DNA of 64,000 nt from Sclerodactyla briareus (lineage: Eukaryota; Echinodermata; Holothuroidea; Dendrochirotida; Sclerodactylidae). The first letter of the stretch is position 1; each line of letters begins with the position of its first letter. Of this stretch, positions 36,418 through 48,779 are shown piece after piece. The position numbers and the translations under genes are program-made. The notes beneath the pieces are model-generated. The model was not told the DNA's origin, did not search any database, and saw only the letters and a program-made list of their open reading frames with translations. The stretch is from NCBI GenBank assembly GCA_026419785.1, contig JAODTK010001521.1:299252-363251 (forward strand). Direction: 5' to 3'.

Positions 36418-36544
36418 GGAGGGCGTTATGGTGTTGTTGTTGTTTTTTGTAAAAGTTCAGGTACCGGCGTAGAATCAATCATTGAACGCTTCCTTTTCCG
36501 TCCACCTGAACAGTTCAGAAGGAGGTACTTAGCGATCATTTGTC

Positions 36545-36960
36545 GATGTGTGTGTATGATATGTGCTGGGGTGTTGTGTATGTATGCCGTGTCACGCTTA
36601 TCGTAACAGGATTTTTTCCGAAACGGTAAGACCGTTGAGATTCTGTATGTAGTATCGGGGTTTGGGTGAACACGATCCGATTAGAGTTCGGGCACAAAAT
36701 TCACTAGGGTAGCGTAATTAGCCTCTCCTATGTAATTTATTGTTCCGGCTCGTTAGCAATATTACGGATGAACCTTATGCCTATGTTTCTTGGTTTTTGC
36801 ACATGGTGCAGGATGGAGGTAAACTGGACTATTTATATTTCACAGTGTAAAATATCATTAGTTCGTCTAATATTTGCCTAATTACTGCGAAATCCTGAAA
36901 GGCCTTGGATTTTCATGAAACCTGGTGGGTATGGTTTACCTGTTATTTTCCAATTTTTAG
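36545..36960 (+). repeat. Family A dispersed repeat, short diverged copy
   Basis: TG-rich start, GTGTCACGCTTATCGTAACAGGATTTTTTC, GATCCGATTAGAGTTCGGGCA, TAATTTATTGTTCCGGCTCGTTAGCAATATTACG, and TGGATTTTCATGAAACCTGG align with 42330-42690 and 13880-14190. The copy breaks into family B near 36960. Confidence 0.65.
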
Positions 36961-38800
36961 CTCAAACCACATCTATCTGTCTCTCTATCCAGTCTGTGAA
37001 CTCCTGAAATGTTCGTGCTTAGATGAATTTCGACCAGACTTGGTCACAATGTTTTATGAACTGATTGGTCATTCGTTGACCACCTGAAGGTCAAGGCAAA
37101 TGGCATTAAAAGGGGCACACTGGGCCAATGTAGGGAACGCTGCAAAACGGCTAACTTCTCCTACTTCTCCTACTTCTCCTACTTCTCCTACTTCTCCTAC
37201 AACGTTTGGTGCACAGTGCTGATGTTCAGTCATATTGATGGTCTAACAGCCGTTCCTTCGAGGTGTTCAGGAATTCTTGATCCTAGGACCCACTTGGGCC
37301 CGAGGTCCCATTTTATGAAATTTCACACAATGGTTACTTGGAATGAATATCCTCACACAAGCTTCAATCGATTTTCTTCACAAAGTAACATCATGGTCTA
37401 GGGTGAGGGCCATTGGGGTGTTCGGGAATATTGAGTCTACGGCCCACTTTGAGTATAGGGCCCACTATATTGAATACGCAAATTTGTATCTCTACAAATT
37501 GGTGGCATAGGCTGACAATCGGTATAATGATGGTCTACATCAGTACCTTCGAGTTGTTCAGGAATTTTCGGTCCAAGGTCCCACTTGGGCCCGAGGTCCC
37601 ATTTTATGAAATTTCACACAATGGCACTCGAAATGCATCTCGCCCACAAGGCTTCAATTGAGTTCTTCAAAGTTACATGTTATGGTCCTTGGATAGAGGG
37701 CCATTGTCAATTGACCAATGGGTCATCATTGACCACCTAAAGGTCGAGGTCAAATGACATTAAAGGGTCAGAATGGGCCATGATGTGGAAAACTGCAGAA
37801 CGCCACTTCTCAGGCCGCTTAGGTCAGATTGCCATGATATCGTGACAGTTTAATACATAGTAGTAACTTACGAGTTTCCGGAATTGTAGGTGGAAGGTCA
37901 TAAAAGGGGGTACTAGGCAATTTCGTCAAATTGTGGAATAATATATAATTGCATTTTTTCACCTGAATGCTAATGCTTTGATGACATTGACAGAGTGTCA
38001 ACATATGTTCATTGAGCTGGGTGACATTTGAACCACCATGGGCAAGGTCAAAAGGTCATCGACGGAGCAAACTGGGCCATTGTGTGAAAAACTTTGTATC
38101 TCTTCTCATGATGCTCGCTCAGTGTCAGCAAAGGTCAGTATAACTGAAATCAATGCACAACTTCATAACACAAATCATACCAATTCACTACGTATTGAAA
38201 ATTTGTCCGGTTTGAGCTACTGAACCATTGGTTCTCTAGTTTTAATCATGGATTTAGGGTAACTGGAGGTCTTTCAACATGCTTAATTGCATGGATGTAT
38301 ACGTAATTTCAAAGTTGCCGGATTTTCATGAACCTGATGGCCCGTACTTTCACTCTCCAACATTTTTAACATAGACTGGAGGTCACTGGAAGTCATTCAG
38401 TGCATCTATTTTGCATAACGTATTCCAAATTTCAGTTTGTTCGATTTTCATGGAGCTCGATGGGTGGGTATGGTCTTTGATTCCCCCAAATTTTCAACAC
38501 TGACTCGAGTCCCTGGGGTTATTCAAGGTGTTACTCTGCTTCAGTATGCAAATGTTTTCAAGTTCGTGGATTCCGAAACGTATCAGGCGTGGTCCACCAT
38601 TGGTCCTGAGATTTCTTATGAGAAAATGGGTCCATTGGAAGTTGAGTATTGCATAATTTAGGCAATTTCAGTCACACTTTCAACAAAACTGATATGCCTT
38701 TAGTAGACGATGCGTCAACAATCATCCTTATGATTTTGAAATTGGTCACTGATCAGTATTCTGAAAGCAACACATGGAAAGCCCTATAAGGTTGCAGTGG
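36961..38800 (+). repeat. Family B dispersed repeat, longest copy
   Basis: Contains two clear tandem units. GGTGTTCAGGAATT..GGACCCACTTGGGCCC and TGAAATTTCACACAATGG appear near 37259-37333 and again near 37554-37623. The lead is TCTATCCAGTCTGTGAACT, and GGTCA-rich linkers occur at 37720-37780 and 38030-38090. From 38240 it merges into a module with TCGATTTTCATGGAGCTCGATGG. No frame is conserved between units. Confidence 0.75.
37156..37200. repeat. 9-bp minisatellite (TTCTCCTAC)5
   Basis: Five perfect tandem copies inside family B. Other family B copies have only one such word (for example TTCTCCTAC at 25609), so the expansion is local. Confidence 0.9.
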
Positions 38801-39279
38801 TGACTGAGGGAAGAAACCAGTGATCGCGCAACGCCGGAGACACTGCGGGCGTCGCCAGGGTGGTGGACGATTATTGATCAAAACTGAGAAGTCCTGAATA
38901 GGAAGGTACCGCTACTAGTGGGTGCCTATTGGTCTTATCGCTAACCGCAATTCTTCGTGAATTCCGTGAAATCGTGGAATGGGGTGGGAATTAGGCATTG
39001 TGGTGGTACAGAATGTGACTCTAATAAAAAGATGTGATGTGGTTACCTAGTCTACCTATTGACAAATATAATAATAGACTCTATAATGTAACGTGATCAG
39101 TGATGTACAGTATTGTAGCGGTCGATTGTGAATAAACCTATTTCTCTGTATAAACCTACAAATTTCTAATCATTGTAGTATAAACCAAGAAATACTCTTT
39201 ACATTGACTACCTGTATTCATTTTGCGAATTTTCTCCGAATCATAGCTTTAATGTTTACTGTCCGAAATGCAGCAGGGA
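38801..39279. other. Non-coding stretch, no gene recognised
   Basis: Short unique-looking segment between family B and the (TA)n tract. No open frame of note. Confidence 0.45.
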
Positions 39280-39302
39280 TATATATATATATAATATATA
39301 TA

Positions 39303-39345
<43 letters not shown>

Positions 39346-39401
39346 ATATCTATATATATATATATATATATCTATATATATATATATAATATATATATAT
39401 A

Positions 39402-39481
<80 letters not shown>

Positions 39482-39505
39482 ATATATATATATATATCAT
39501 ATATG
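39280..39505. repeat. (TA)n microsatellite, longest in the window
   Basis: About 226 bases of TA dinucleotides with a few TCTA interruptions and phase breaks. Confidence 0.95.
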
Positions 39506-39905
39506 CTCAGGTCGTGTTCGATTTGCATTTGACCAGAAATTGGGCACGTACTCTTCAGACCCAATTCTGAGTTAGGAACTCGGGAAGGTTGCCAGAACTG
39601 GTGCTTGTCAGTCCTATTGTGCCAAGTATTCCACTCAGCACCCCAAGTTTCACTTCTCTTACTTTTACATTAAATGCCTATAGCGTCTTTACTTTGTTGA
39701 AAGACTGTAAAATTCGTTTCTCTCCAATCGCCTTTTAAACTACGAGAACAACTGAGTGAAATTGACCTAGCGTTCGTAAAGAAGAACAATCGAACGCCGA
39801 CCGAAATCAGGTTCAAATTTTACTCAACCGGGGTCAAACTCCGACCTATAAATTTGGGTAGGTTCTCTCCGACGAATTCCGGGTCGAGTTGAAATAGACA
39901 TGCCT
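39506..39905. repeat. Family F GACCCAAATTGGGTC-word region
   Basis: GACCAGAAATTGGGCACG, CAGACCCAATTCTGAGTT, then CTCAACCGGGGTCAAACTCC, AATTTGGGTAGGTTC and CCGGGTCGAGTTGAAAT. These are diverged copies of the word found at 28740 and 44935, in both orientations. Confidence 0.45.
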
Positions 39906-40048
39906 CCATGTTTAACCTGGTTTTACACCAGCGGTGCATGGTTTTCTTTCAGCTATGGGCTTGGTTCTGTCCCCATCTACAATGCTTGAATACCAACGTC
40001 CCTCCTGGTTGCAAATGGCAGCGAGCTATATGGGCCGTGTTTTGCCAA

Positions 40049-40153
40049 TGACGTCACGACGAATAGTCGTTCGCGTGCAATTCTTTCCAGAAATACGGCA
40101 TTTCATCACTAGGATATATCAATACGATGTACGGTTTTTCTCGCCGTGACGTC
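40049..40153 (+). mobile_element. Family H element, copy 4
   Basis: Starts TGACGTCACGACGAATAGTC with GCGTGCAATTCTTTCC directly after, and has GATATATCAATACGATGTACGG in the right half. It ends TTTTTCTCGCCGTGACGTCG. About 105 bp, slightly shorter than copy 1, with both ends well preserved. Confidence 0.6.
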
Positions 40154-42296
40154 GAACCATTTCCCTGTCGAACAATCAGCCACCGTCCGTGTTCTCTCGC
40201 TATGTTTTTCGAGATACTATTGCCTCTTAATTCAGCTATGAGGAACACTGTGCTCAGCAGAATACGTTCGAAATCAGCAGAGATATAGGATCCGTGCATC
40301 AGACAGCCGCGGTGACTCTCAACAAACGCAGGGAGTCGAAACCTCTTGAAGCTGCGGCCCTGCAATTTCTGTGGCGTATACACTGCTTTTTTCGTCACCA
40401 TTCCACATTTATGTATGTTCACATTGATGACCTTACTGACATCACCTTGGAGTGACTTTGAACATGTCTACCACATTGGCCTAATATTTGCTATATGTGC
40501 CCGACAACTTCATATGTATCCGCACACTCATTCCTAGGCCTGTGGACAGTGGAAACCAACTTGGAACCGCTAGTGGGTGGATGTATTTTCCTTTCCCGCA
40601 GTCCAGCCAGCACCTACTATTATGAAAAAGGTGATGACAGATTCTTCCGCAGAACTGCCTGAAGTCCTTATTGCCTCTATTCATTCCACTCCACACAGGC
40701 TGACAGTTAAATACGCAATCTCCCTTCTACTGCTGCTCGCTGCAGGAATAGGGAATAATGTAAACAAACGTCGCACACAGAGAGATCACTGGGAAAGCTT
40801 TGAGAAGGGTAATTGGGGTAATTAATTGGATTGAATCACAATCTAATCACACTATTGCCACACAAATTGTAACTTCATACGCCCACCAAGTTTCGACCTC
40901 AGCGACTAGGGGTGGCGCCAAGATTTGTTGAAGAACTAGAGTTATCTGATGTTTAGTGTTGTATTGTTCTGGGAGATTCTTCCATGCCCCGAAAGACGCG
41001 CGCTTCGCGCTACCTTTTGCCCAACACCGGCATTTATCCCTTTTTCAAATCATATTTCCCTGGTCGCACTTCCTCTTGCTCTTTCAACGTTTACAAATTA
41101 TGATTCGATGGTCAGAGTAAGGAACTTGTTACTTTGAACTCAACACTTGACAACACAATTCAGCCGTTGGTGTGATGTTCAATTTATTTATCTACCCGAC
41201 GGCATAGACTACCGTAATATTTAGAGGTTACTCTGAGGATCCTTGATAGTCTCATTTTTGTTCTCGCCCTGAACTTTGTTTCAGGAGAGACAAACTTTTG
41301 TTGTGTGTTGTGTGTGTCCTGTCTGTCTGTCCGTCTGTCTGTCTGTCTGCTGTATGTGAGGTTAAAATCTCCTGAACCGTGTGAAGCTTTCATGCGAAAC
41401 CCTTTTGTGGATTTTGTTGCGGTTGTGATTGTCGATGTACATACCACTTCGTTCCAAAGACCATACTAATTTGCTAAATAATCACGTCAAGTCTTAAGAA
41501 AATGCTTATTTTTAGGAGTTGACAGGGCCAAGAATAAAAAAAGCTGTGACGAAACCAACTCCCGCTCCAATCTGACGCCTGGTCTTCAGTTACAAGGGCC
41601 AAAGGTCGATTTTGATACCTTTTGGGCATCGCCTAGGGCGTGTGATCTGATTACATAATGCTTTCGGGGTTTGGGCATCACATCGAGGCAAGCCAGTTTT
41701 CATTAAAAAAAACCCGTCATGTCATCAAGGTCATTCAGAAAAAAACTGCCAATAATAACATTTTCTGCTATAATACTGTAGGGGAGAACCTATGTTGGCC
41801 ACATGTGTCAGGGTTACACTTGCAGGAGAGGAGCTTATTGCCACTCTAGCGTGATACAGCAGGGAAGTGATGCTCACTAGGGAATGCCAGGGGTGGACTG
41901 CATATATTGCATAATGCGGTAGTGGGGCTCAGCACAACTCTGGGTAAATGGTTTCTTGTGGCTATAGAGTTTTGCTGGAAGTAAGTATAGGATAGAGAAA
42001 ATCTATACATGTAAAATCTTATGGTGACACTGAGGATATACGGGAAAAACTTTACAACAACATTAGATTTTGGACCAGTATCCACTATGATCTGCAGTGG
42101 GTCCATAAGGTTTCATTTACTTGTGTTGGACAATCTGTTATCTGGCGGGAACTATCACCCCGTGATTATTGTTTATAAACGAGAGAATCCAGCGTTGGTA
42201 GAATCGTAATAGAGACCCAGAGTCTGTTGTTATGAATTGCTATTTTGAAATGGTATTAGTCCTATTAATTACATGCATGTTTAAATATTCACGCGC
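40154..42296. other. Non-coding stretch, no gene recognised
   Basis: GC-balanced sequence at 40160-40400 and 40570-40750 without recognisable domains. The 122-codon minus-strand frame at 40054-40422 includes the family H element and is not credible as a gene. A (CTGT)n tract lies at 41319-41349. Confidence 0.4.
41319..41349. repeat. (CTGT)n microsatellite
   Basis: Seven to eight tetranucleotide units with one CCGT variant, following a TGTG-rich lead. Confidence 0.85.
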
Positions 42297-43945
42297 GCGG
42301 TGTGTGCGTGTGTGTGTGTGTGTGTGCGTGTGTGTGGGTGTGTCAAACTTTCTCGTTGCAGGATTTCTCACAAACCGTGAGGCCGATTATAACGAAATTT
42401 TGTGCGTAGCACCGGGGTGGGTGTACCCGATCTGATAGATTGGGCAGCAAAGTCATTAAATAAGTTGGGTGATTAGCTTATTTTATGTATTATTGTTTAA
42501 GCTCGTTAAAAATATTACGCAAGAACCGTATGTGGTACAGTGATGTAGTTTGGCATGTAGGACCTGGATGACAGGTAGATGGACTGATTAGATTTTCATC
42601 CTAAAATATGCTAATTGTGGTCTAACTTATGCGATTTTTTCAAGTTTGTCGGATTTTCACGAAACTTGGTGGATGTGGTCTACATGGTTCCCGAGAAATT
42701 CGAAAGTGAAGTCGGGGTCACTGGAGGTCATTTAATTGGTCTAATTGCATATTTATGCAATTTTTGAAAGTTTGTTGGATTTCCACAAAACTTGGTGAAT
42801 GTGGTCTACCATGGTTCCCGAGAAATTCGAAAGTGAAGTCGGGGTCACTGGAGGTCATTTAATTGGTCTAATTTGCTGATTTATGCAATTTTTGAAAGTT
42901 TGTTGGATTTCCACAAAACTTGGTGAATGTGGTCTACCATGGTTCCCGAGAAATTCGAAAGTGAAGTCGGGGTCACTGGAGGTCATTTAATTGGTCTAAT
43001 TTGCTGATTTATGCAATTTTTGAAAGTTTGTTGGATTTCCACAAACTTGGTAGATGTGATCCACCTTTGATCCTGATTATTTAAAGGTACAGCTGGGGTC
43101 AGTAGAGTCATTGTATGTGCCTATTGATATTATTCCATTTCCCACTTGGTACGAATTTCGTCAAATCAGTAGGGAAAGGGTTTGTTAACATTTTGGATCT
43201 GATGTGTTTGATGTTCATGAATTTGATCGAATTCCATCATATAATAGCTCTGTTAGAATAAAGCATGGAGGAACGAGTAAACCATAGCTCCTGTGACAAT
43301 TTAGTGTGTTATAAGCTGCTCACAAGTAAACCCTCTCTTTCCCAATCAGTTTGATTAGGTTGAATAGACACTACAAAAAATACTGTAAAAATTTTTCCTT
43401 TTCTCTCCTTTAATGGAACGCGAGGTTTCCTAAAGATATATTTTGAGACATCCTTGACTGCTGCGTGGGGATAGGTTGTTGGTGTGTGGGGGAGGGGGGG
43501 GGGGGGTGTTTTGCTGCCTGGCAGGGGGTGGGGGGTGGATGGCATGTACTGGCTACTTGGAAAATAAAAGGCAATGAATAATGAAGGAAATTTTTAAAAG
43601 GCAAAGATGCACGGGCTGCTAAGGGGATTTAGAACATTTCCAAGTTTGATTTTTGGGTCACAGAATGAGATGACTGAGCGATAAAACTTTATTCAAATTT
43701 GAGTATTCATGGAAAGAGGAGTGGGGGGGGGGAGGCATGGAGGCGAAAAAAGCAATTAAGGGACTCTCGTATTAAAGTAAAACTTATTGTCCGTTTTTAG
43801 GAATTTTTTAGGAATTTCGTTTGACAATACGATTTTGGTCTGCATGAACTAGTTGTTTGTTTGTGTAGTGGAATAATACAAACCACCGATCGCGCAACCA
43901 GGCGAGACCCTTTTTTGGCGATCGCCTTGTATATCGAACTCTTCA
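42297..43945 (+). repeat. Family A dispersed repeat, copy 2 (about 1.65 kb)
   Basis: Collinear with 13880-15345, about 28 kb upstream, in the same orientation. It has the (GT)n start, CAAACTTTCTCGTTGCAGG, GTGAGGCCGATTATAACGAA, the tandem module, CAATCAGTTTGATTAGGTTGA, a G run at 43493-43506, GCAATGAATAATGAAGGAAA and TTCAAATTTGAGTATTCATG. It is longer than copy 1 because the tandem module is expanded from two to four units. GATCGCCTTG-TAT ends both copies. Confidence 0.8.
42643..43150 (+). repeat. 128-bp tandem module, four units
   Basis: Units begin at 42643, 42770, 42898 and 43026 (periods 127, 128, 128). Each carries GGATTT(T/C)CAC(G/A)AAACTTGG, CATGGTTCCCGAGAAATTCG and GGAGGTCATTTAATTGGTC. 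The units starting at 42770 and 42898 are nearly or wholly identical. The fourth runs into different sequence after about 60 bases. Diverged single modules of the same type occur at 14173, 14305, 33115, 47646, 47762 and 50030-50300. Confidence 0.85.
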
Positions 43946-44934
43946 AAATGTAAGAAATCTGAAGCTGAAAACAATCAGCTGAAAATTTATGATGTTACTG
44001 TCATGAATGCCAGTGATCAAAGGACATTGAAACTTCCTTCGGTTCGTCCCATATCTTGGGCCCGGAATACTGTGTCATACCAAGGAGTATTCCCTACGAA
44101 ACACTACTGGTACTCCAACATGCGAGCTTCACAACTAACAGACATATCGTCTTCTCGTCTTCAATTTGATAGCTTGCGACTCCCGATTGTGCTGGATAAA
44201 TGTTAAAACTTACTCTCACGGTAATGTTTGTCAACCCCAGTAACTGATTAAATCCGAGTAAAAAGAGAGTGTGGTCTTTGTCACGTTCCCTCAACAGTCG
44301 AAACAGGATATACGACCCTAAATGAGTATCTGCGATAGCAAGTTGTGAAAGAATTGGCTATTAACTGTCGAAGCGTGATTTAATCTGTCTCTAAACTAAT
44401 TGCAGGTATAAGGCCGTGCGTTGGTGCGAATGATTTTTACTAGATAGGCGAGAATGAGAGGAGTTGTGGCGGAATTTGTCGCCGGCAGAATCAGCCCGAT
44501 TCCTGTCTATGGGTAGAAAGCATCCGATTCATTGAGGAACCCCCAAGTACTACCGTGTGTTGTTTTTCAGTAATTAATACCTCGTTAAGTTCATGCCAAT
44601 CAGGTAGATTGCAGGCTTTTCAATCTGTGAACCATAAATTGAATCAGACGTGTTCGATCCCGTCATGTATGGAGTACATGCAGTCAGTTCATTGCTCTGT
44701 GGAGGAGATAGGGTTTGGAATCGCTTACGATGATGACCTGTTGCTATTAAAGTGTCCGAGGGTGATTTAATCGTAACTTGAGGCATCCATGTGACTAATT
44801 GTAGCAGCATCGATAAAAGGAGTAAGCAGTGATCTGGTGGTTGAGAAGAAGAGTATAGGGTGAAAACTGGAGACGTGATCTGTTAAGTATTTGACCCAGG
44901 GGCATGCTTCAAGCGTGTCCTTCAGTGTCCATTT
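43946..44934. other. Non-coding stretch, no gene recognised
   Basis: Frames at 44003-44206 (+) and 44574-44810 (-) have mixed composition but no domain. No RNA gene or repeat family seen. Confidence 0.4.
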
Positions 44935-45075
44935 CGAGGACTGATCTAATTTCTGGGTCAAAATGTAAACCAAGTTGGGTAAATTCGACCATAATTTGGG
45001 TCGAAAGAGTTGACCTAGAAATAGGTGGTTAGGAGGCTCAACTCAATTCTTGGTCAAAATCGGCCCCGTCTTCTG
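44935..45075. repeat. Family F GACCCAAATTGGGTC-word element
   Basis: TTTCTGGGTCAAAATG, AAGTTGGGTAAATTCGACC, AATTTGGGTCGAAAGAGTTG and CTCAATTCTTGGTCAAAATC. Same words and similar order as 28740-28870. Confidence 0.5.
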
Positions 45076-46559
45076 GCACTTCACGGTAGTTGTTGGGAAA
45101 GGGTGCATTATAGAGACATACGGATCGTCTATTACCATTAGATGCGTTGTCTCCACTCATCATGTGAACTCCAAGAAGAGACGGAACCCCATACCTCTCA
45201 AAAACTGAAATGCCTCAGAGCCTGAACACACTTTAGACAAATGAAATACCACATCAATTTTGGGCCTAATTAGTTGCCTATAGGAAACAGGTTATCGACC
45301 CCATTTGCTATGAGCCGACACTCAATGTTGACAGGCCTAACCACTGGTACTTCTTGGTAGGCATATATGTTTCCCGTAAACGTATACGCATATATACAGA
45401 CTGCTAGCTCGTGTAACTGCAGGCTAGGGAATGGAGCGCCCATTGATGTATTGAAAATCGGCTGCGCGCAATCTCCCTCGTATTTCCTTTTCGGCAGTCC
45501 CCTCTACTTTTCAATCCCTTTCAACTTGTGTAAATTACAATAGTTATTCCCGAAATTGCGGCAACATATACGTTCCCACTGTTGCCTGAACATGATATCT
45601 TAAATAAGGTTTAATTAACCACCGCTTTTGATTCGCTCAATATTTCGTCGCATCTTATCGGAGGTAGAGAATCGGTGAACATAGATAATACGGGTATCGG
45701 CCCCTAGCTCCTAATCATTATAACGCCTTTTCATCGTTGTCTTTTTTTTTCTCGACAGCACCGATGTGTTATTCCGCGAATCCAAGCCCTAGCTTGCGCC
45801 AGCCTGAGCGTGTAACTTCCCGTCAGCCCTAAGGGGATGAGACTGGCGATCTTCAAGCCGACGCACGCCTAGAGGGGATTCTATTGTATCTTTAATGTCG
45901 GTGGACTACACACAATGCCAGGCCCAGACTTCCGTGGTGGTTACTCCTCATAACCTGATATCCGTTCTATGACAGTCTTCAGGAGTCTGCAGACAATGAC
46001 GGTTTTAACATTCATGAGCGGTAGTATATGATATCACGAATACTTTATCTAGGTTGTTCGAACATGAATCACTCCTTCTACGCTTGAGATCGTCGATGCG
46101 CCTCTAGTCAGCAGGTCTACGTGCCTGGCGCAGGTCGTTATTTAACAGTTTAGTGCTCATGATTGCATGAATGGAGAATGTGTTTCATATCGTGTTTTAA
46201 CTGTAATTCAGTGTCAGATCGGAGCTTTGTCTATGGACAAGTTCATGCCATCACCATCTCCACTGAATCGCTATATACGCTAGATGAACTCGATCGACCC
46301 ACCAATATATTCGGTGAAACACGTGGCTGGATAAACACCCTTTCACGGATGTGAATATCAACTGCAGCACCTAGCTAGAAATCTCTGATATTTTTTCAAA
46401 ACTTCTGGTGGTCACGTCACTTCATTTTTTTATGAGACATTAGAAGAAACTAGACGTGCATTTACTACGGTACCCAAACAAAATTCGCCGGGGAACAGGC
46501 TATATAAGTGTGGGGAAGTAGGCTTGAAGTAGGCTGTTGATTACATAAACAGTTTCATG
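45076..46559. other. GC-balanced unique-looking stretch
   Basis: No repeat family was recognised in this stretch, which is unusual for the second half of the window. A strong pyrimidine tract with CAG lies at 45740-45760 (separate entry). GC-richer blocks occur at 45770-45960 and 46080-46140. It is a candidate for conserved non-coding DNA, but nothing proves this. Confidence 0.35.
45741..45830 (+). other. Possible splice acceptor and short exon
   Basis: A run of Ts followed by CTCGACAG (about 45744-45760) is a good 3' splice-site shape. It opens a frame reading PMCYSANPSPSLRQPER and stopping at about 45831. Coding potential is unproven, since pyrimidine tracts are common in this sequence. 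Confidence 0.15.
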
Positions 46560-48330
46560 CCTTTGTGAGTCTGACGAATTTCGAAGGTTCGCATAACATG
46601 ACCGTCAGTGACCTTGAAATCCACTTAGACCAGGTCCATGTAATCCACATCTGCAGACGAGCTCAGCTGGAATCTCACGATAAGTGTATGAAATATGCAA
46701 ATTAGGGAGGTCCGCGTTAGAATCCATGTATACACCCTGTCGTAGAACTTCAACGATGTCAAGCACTGTCACTGAGAGTGGTTATATACATGTCAGTATA
46801 CTACCAATAAATGGCCCGTGTCTGTTTTTATGTTACCCCCGCTGAGAAAATCCCAGCCCTACAGGAACCTTTTACACACTCGATACTATTGCCAGCTATA
46901 AAAAAAAACACACACACACGAAACAAAACGAACCTTTTACCCGTTGCTACTTGAGAACCAGGTTTACAGTGGGAGCATGTTTCGTGTATTGAGCGCACAG
47001 GGCTCAATCACATATTCAGAAATTTGCAGTTTCTATTTTCTTTGCCCTGTAACTCCAATATGAGCACATTTTTCACGACTTCACCTTTGACCTCATTACC
47101 AGATGCAGTTCGACCCACTGATTCTGATAAGAAACAACAACACCATGTAAAATCTCTATGAATTGAACCTAATTGCACGTGATTTTAAGAGAGAACTTTG
47201 ACCTTCGATATCTCTACACACAGAGATCACATGGGGTCACCCAATACCCCATTTTTGGTTAGTTGGAACTTTGGGATCCGAAATGGCAATGGAAATCCAA
47301 TTCGGCACAAAAGTAGTGAAGATAATCGCAGGTTAAATTGAGGTCAAAGGTCACACAGATGCGGGTAAACGAGTGCAACACAGTAGCGCACTGGATTTTT
47401 TCCATGTTATGGCCAAAACAAGTTTTTAACCCTAATTGACGTTTGATGACCTTGAATGACCTGACCGTTATTTTTTAATTTGCTCTCATAAACCATTCGC
47501 AACTCCCCCCAGAATATTGCCTATGTAGTACCGGACCTGCCAATTATTGCCTCTTGAATATTTCGGATTTTGGCTCCTGATCATATCTCCGAAGTGGGCT
47601 TCGTGCCATGATTGCTGCCCTCTATTTTGCAGGTTTGAACGAATGTGTTTTCTAAAAAGTTCACCCGATTTACACGAAACTTCATTAGATTCCGAAAAAA
47701 CATCGTATTGACTGCAGGGTCACCGGAGGTCAGATTTGCGAAATATTTACGATTTTTTCTCACCTCGTCGATTCACAAGAAACTCGGTGGATGTGGACTT
47801 TAGTTGGCCCCGAAAGAACATGGCGATGGTTTCGAGGTCATCAGTGGTCAAGTTTTCGAAATTTTGCGATTTTCCAATTCCAAACTTCACTGCATTTCAA
47901 CAAAACTTGGTGAATGTAGAATTGCAGTTGGTCCAAACTACATGAAGGCCACTTCAATGAATGAGCCTCCCCTTTCCTTTGACCATGAATGTCATCCTTC
48001 TGAATTATGAATCCTTAATAACCACCACCGCCCTCCATTGCTTGAACGTGGGAATATACATGTTGGCAGTTTACCCGTCAGGCGATGTCTAGTTACCCTT
48101 AGACATTCCTTGCCAGGCACCAACAAATACGCATCATCACATCACATAATAGACCTAGAGGCAGGATATGAACCTGATACACACTTGATTTCAGATTTCC
48201 TGCCGACAAGGAGTGTCACATACCCGCACATACACACACACCTAGATACGGACACATATATATATACATGCGTAAATGCAGGGGACACCAGGAAGCTGAA
48301 CCGTTTTCATCCCTTGACAGATTTCTGATA
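46560..48330. repeat. Family C GGTCA-rich dispersed repeat, first block
   Basis: GACCTTTGACCTC-type words, then two diverged copies of the 128-bp-type module (47646 and 47762: TTCACAAGAAACTCGGTGGA, GAGGTCATCAGTGGTCA). The block ends GACAAGGAGTGTCACATACC followed by CA-rich sequence to 48260. The (TA) and CA parts are short. Frames here are incidental. Confidence 0.65.
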
Positions 48331-48779
48331 ACGTATGACCAGATACATGAACGAATGGGATAATTTACTGTTTTTATGGGCAACATATATGTTGTTTACA
48401 AATTTTCCATTTTCATGGAAGTGAAACCAAACTGCCAAAAGCAGTAGGTTTTCTATAGCACATACCAATTCATTCATCATGGACTTGTTGACTTACACAA
48501 GGATATATGAAACAAAACAAAAAATATTCATTTCCGTAAATTTCACGAAATGACTTATGGGGAAGATACTATAGTTTCAACCAGACATCGATTGGTGCAA
48601 TAATTGTTTTTATCACCTGTCGACGTAACCCATGCTCCAAGCATGATGATACTGGACGTGATGCAGAATTTCGGCTTTTTCCAGAATGGTTAGATTTCCA
48701 ACTAGCCGACTAGAAAAAAAAGTCAATCTAGGATCTTTGCCTCACGAATATACCAACTTGGATACCATATACACAAATG
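48331..48779. other. Non-coding stretch, no gene recognised
   Basis: AT-rich sequence between two family C blocks. It has no open frame of note, and an A run at 48714-48721. Confidence 0.45.

Larger units (their letters stand above)
35418..36544 (+). other. 3' flank of the Hox exon
   Basis: No second exon was recognised. The first canonical AATAAA after the Hox stop on this strand is at 36317-36322, about 1.2 kb downstream, so this stretch may be 3' UTR. A 67-codon frame at 36118-36321 has mixed, protein-like composition but no domain. The block ends in a long C-rich tract. Confidence 0.4.

Noticed and set aside
36322-36606. Proline-rich open frames
   Set aside because: Produced by the C-rich tract read in three frames.
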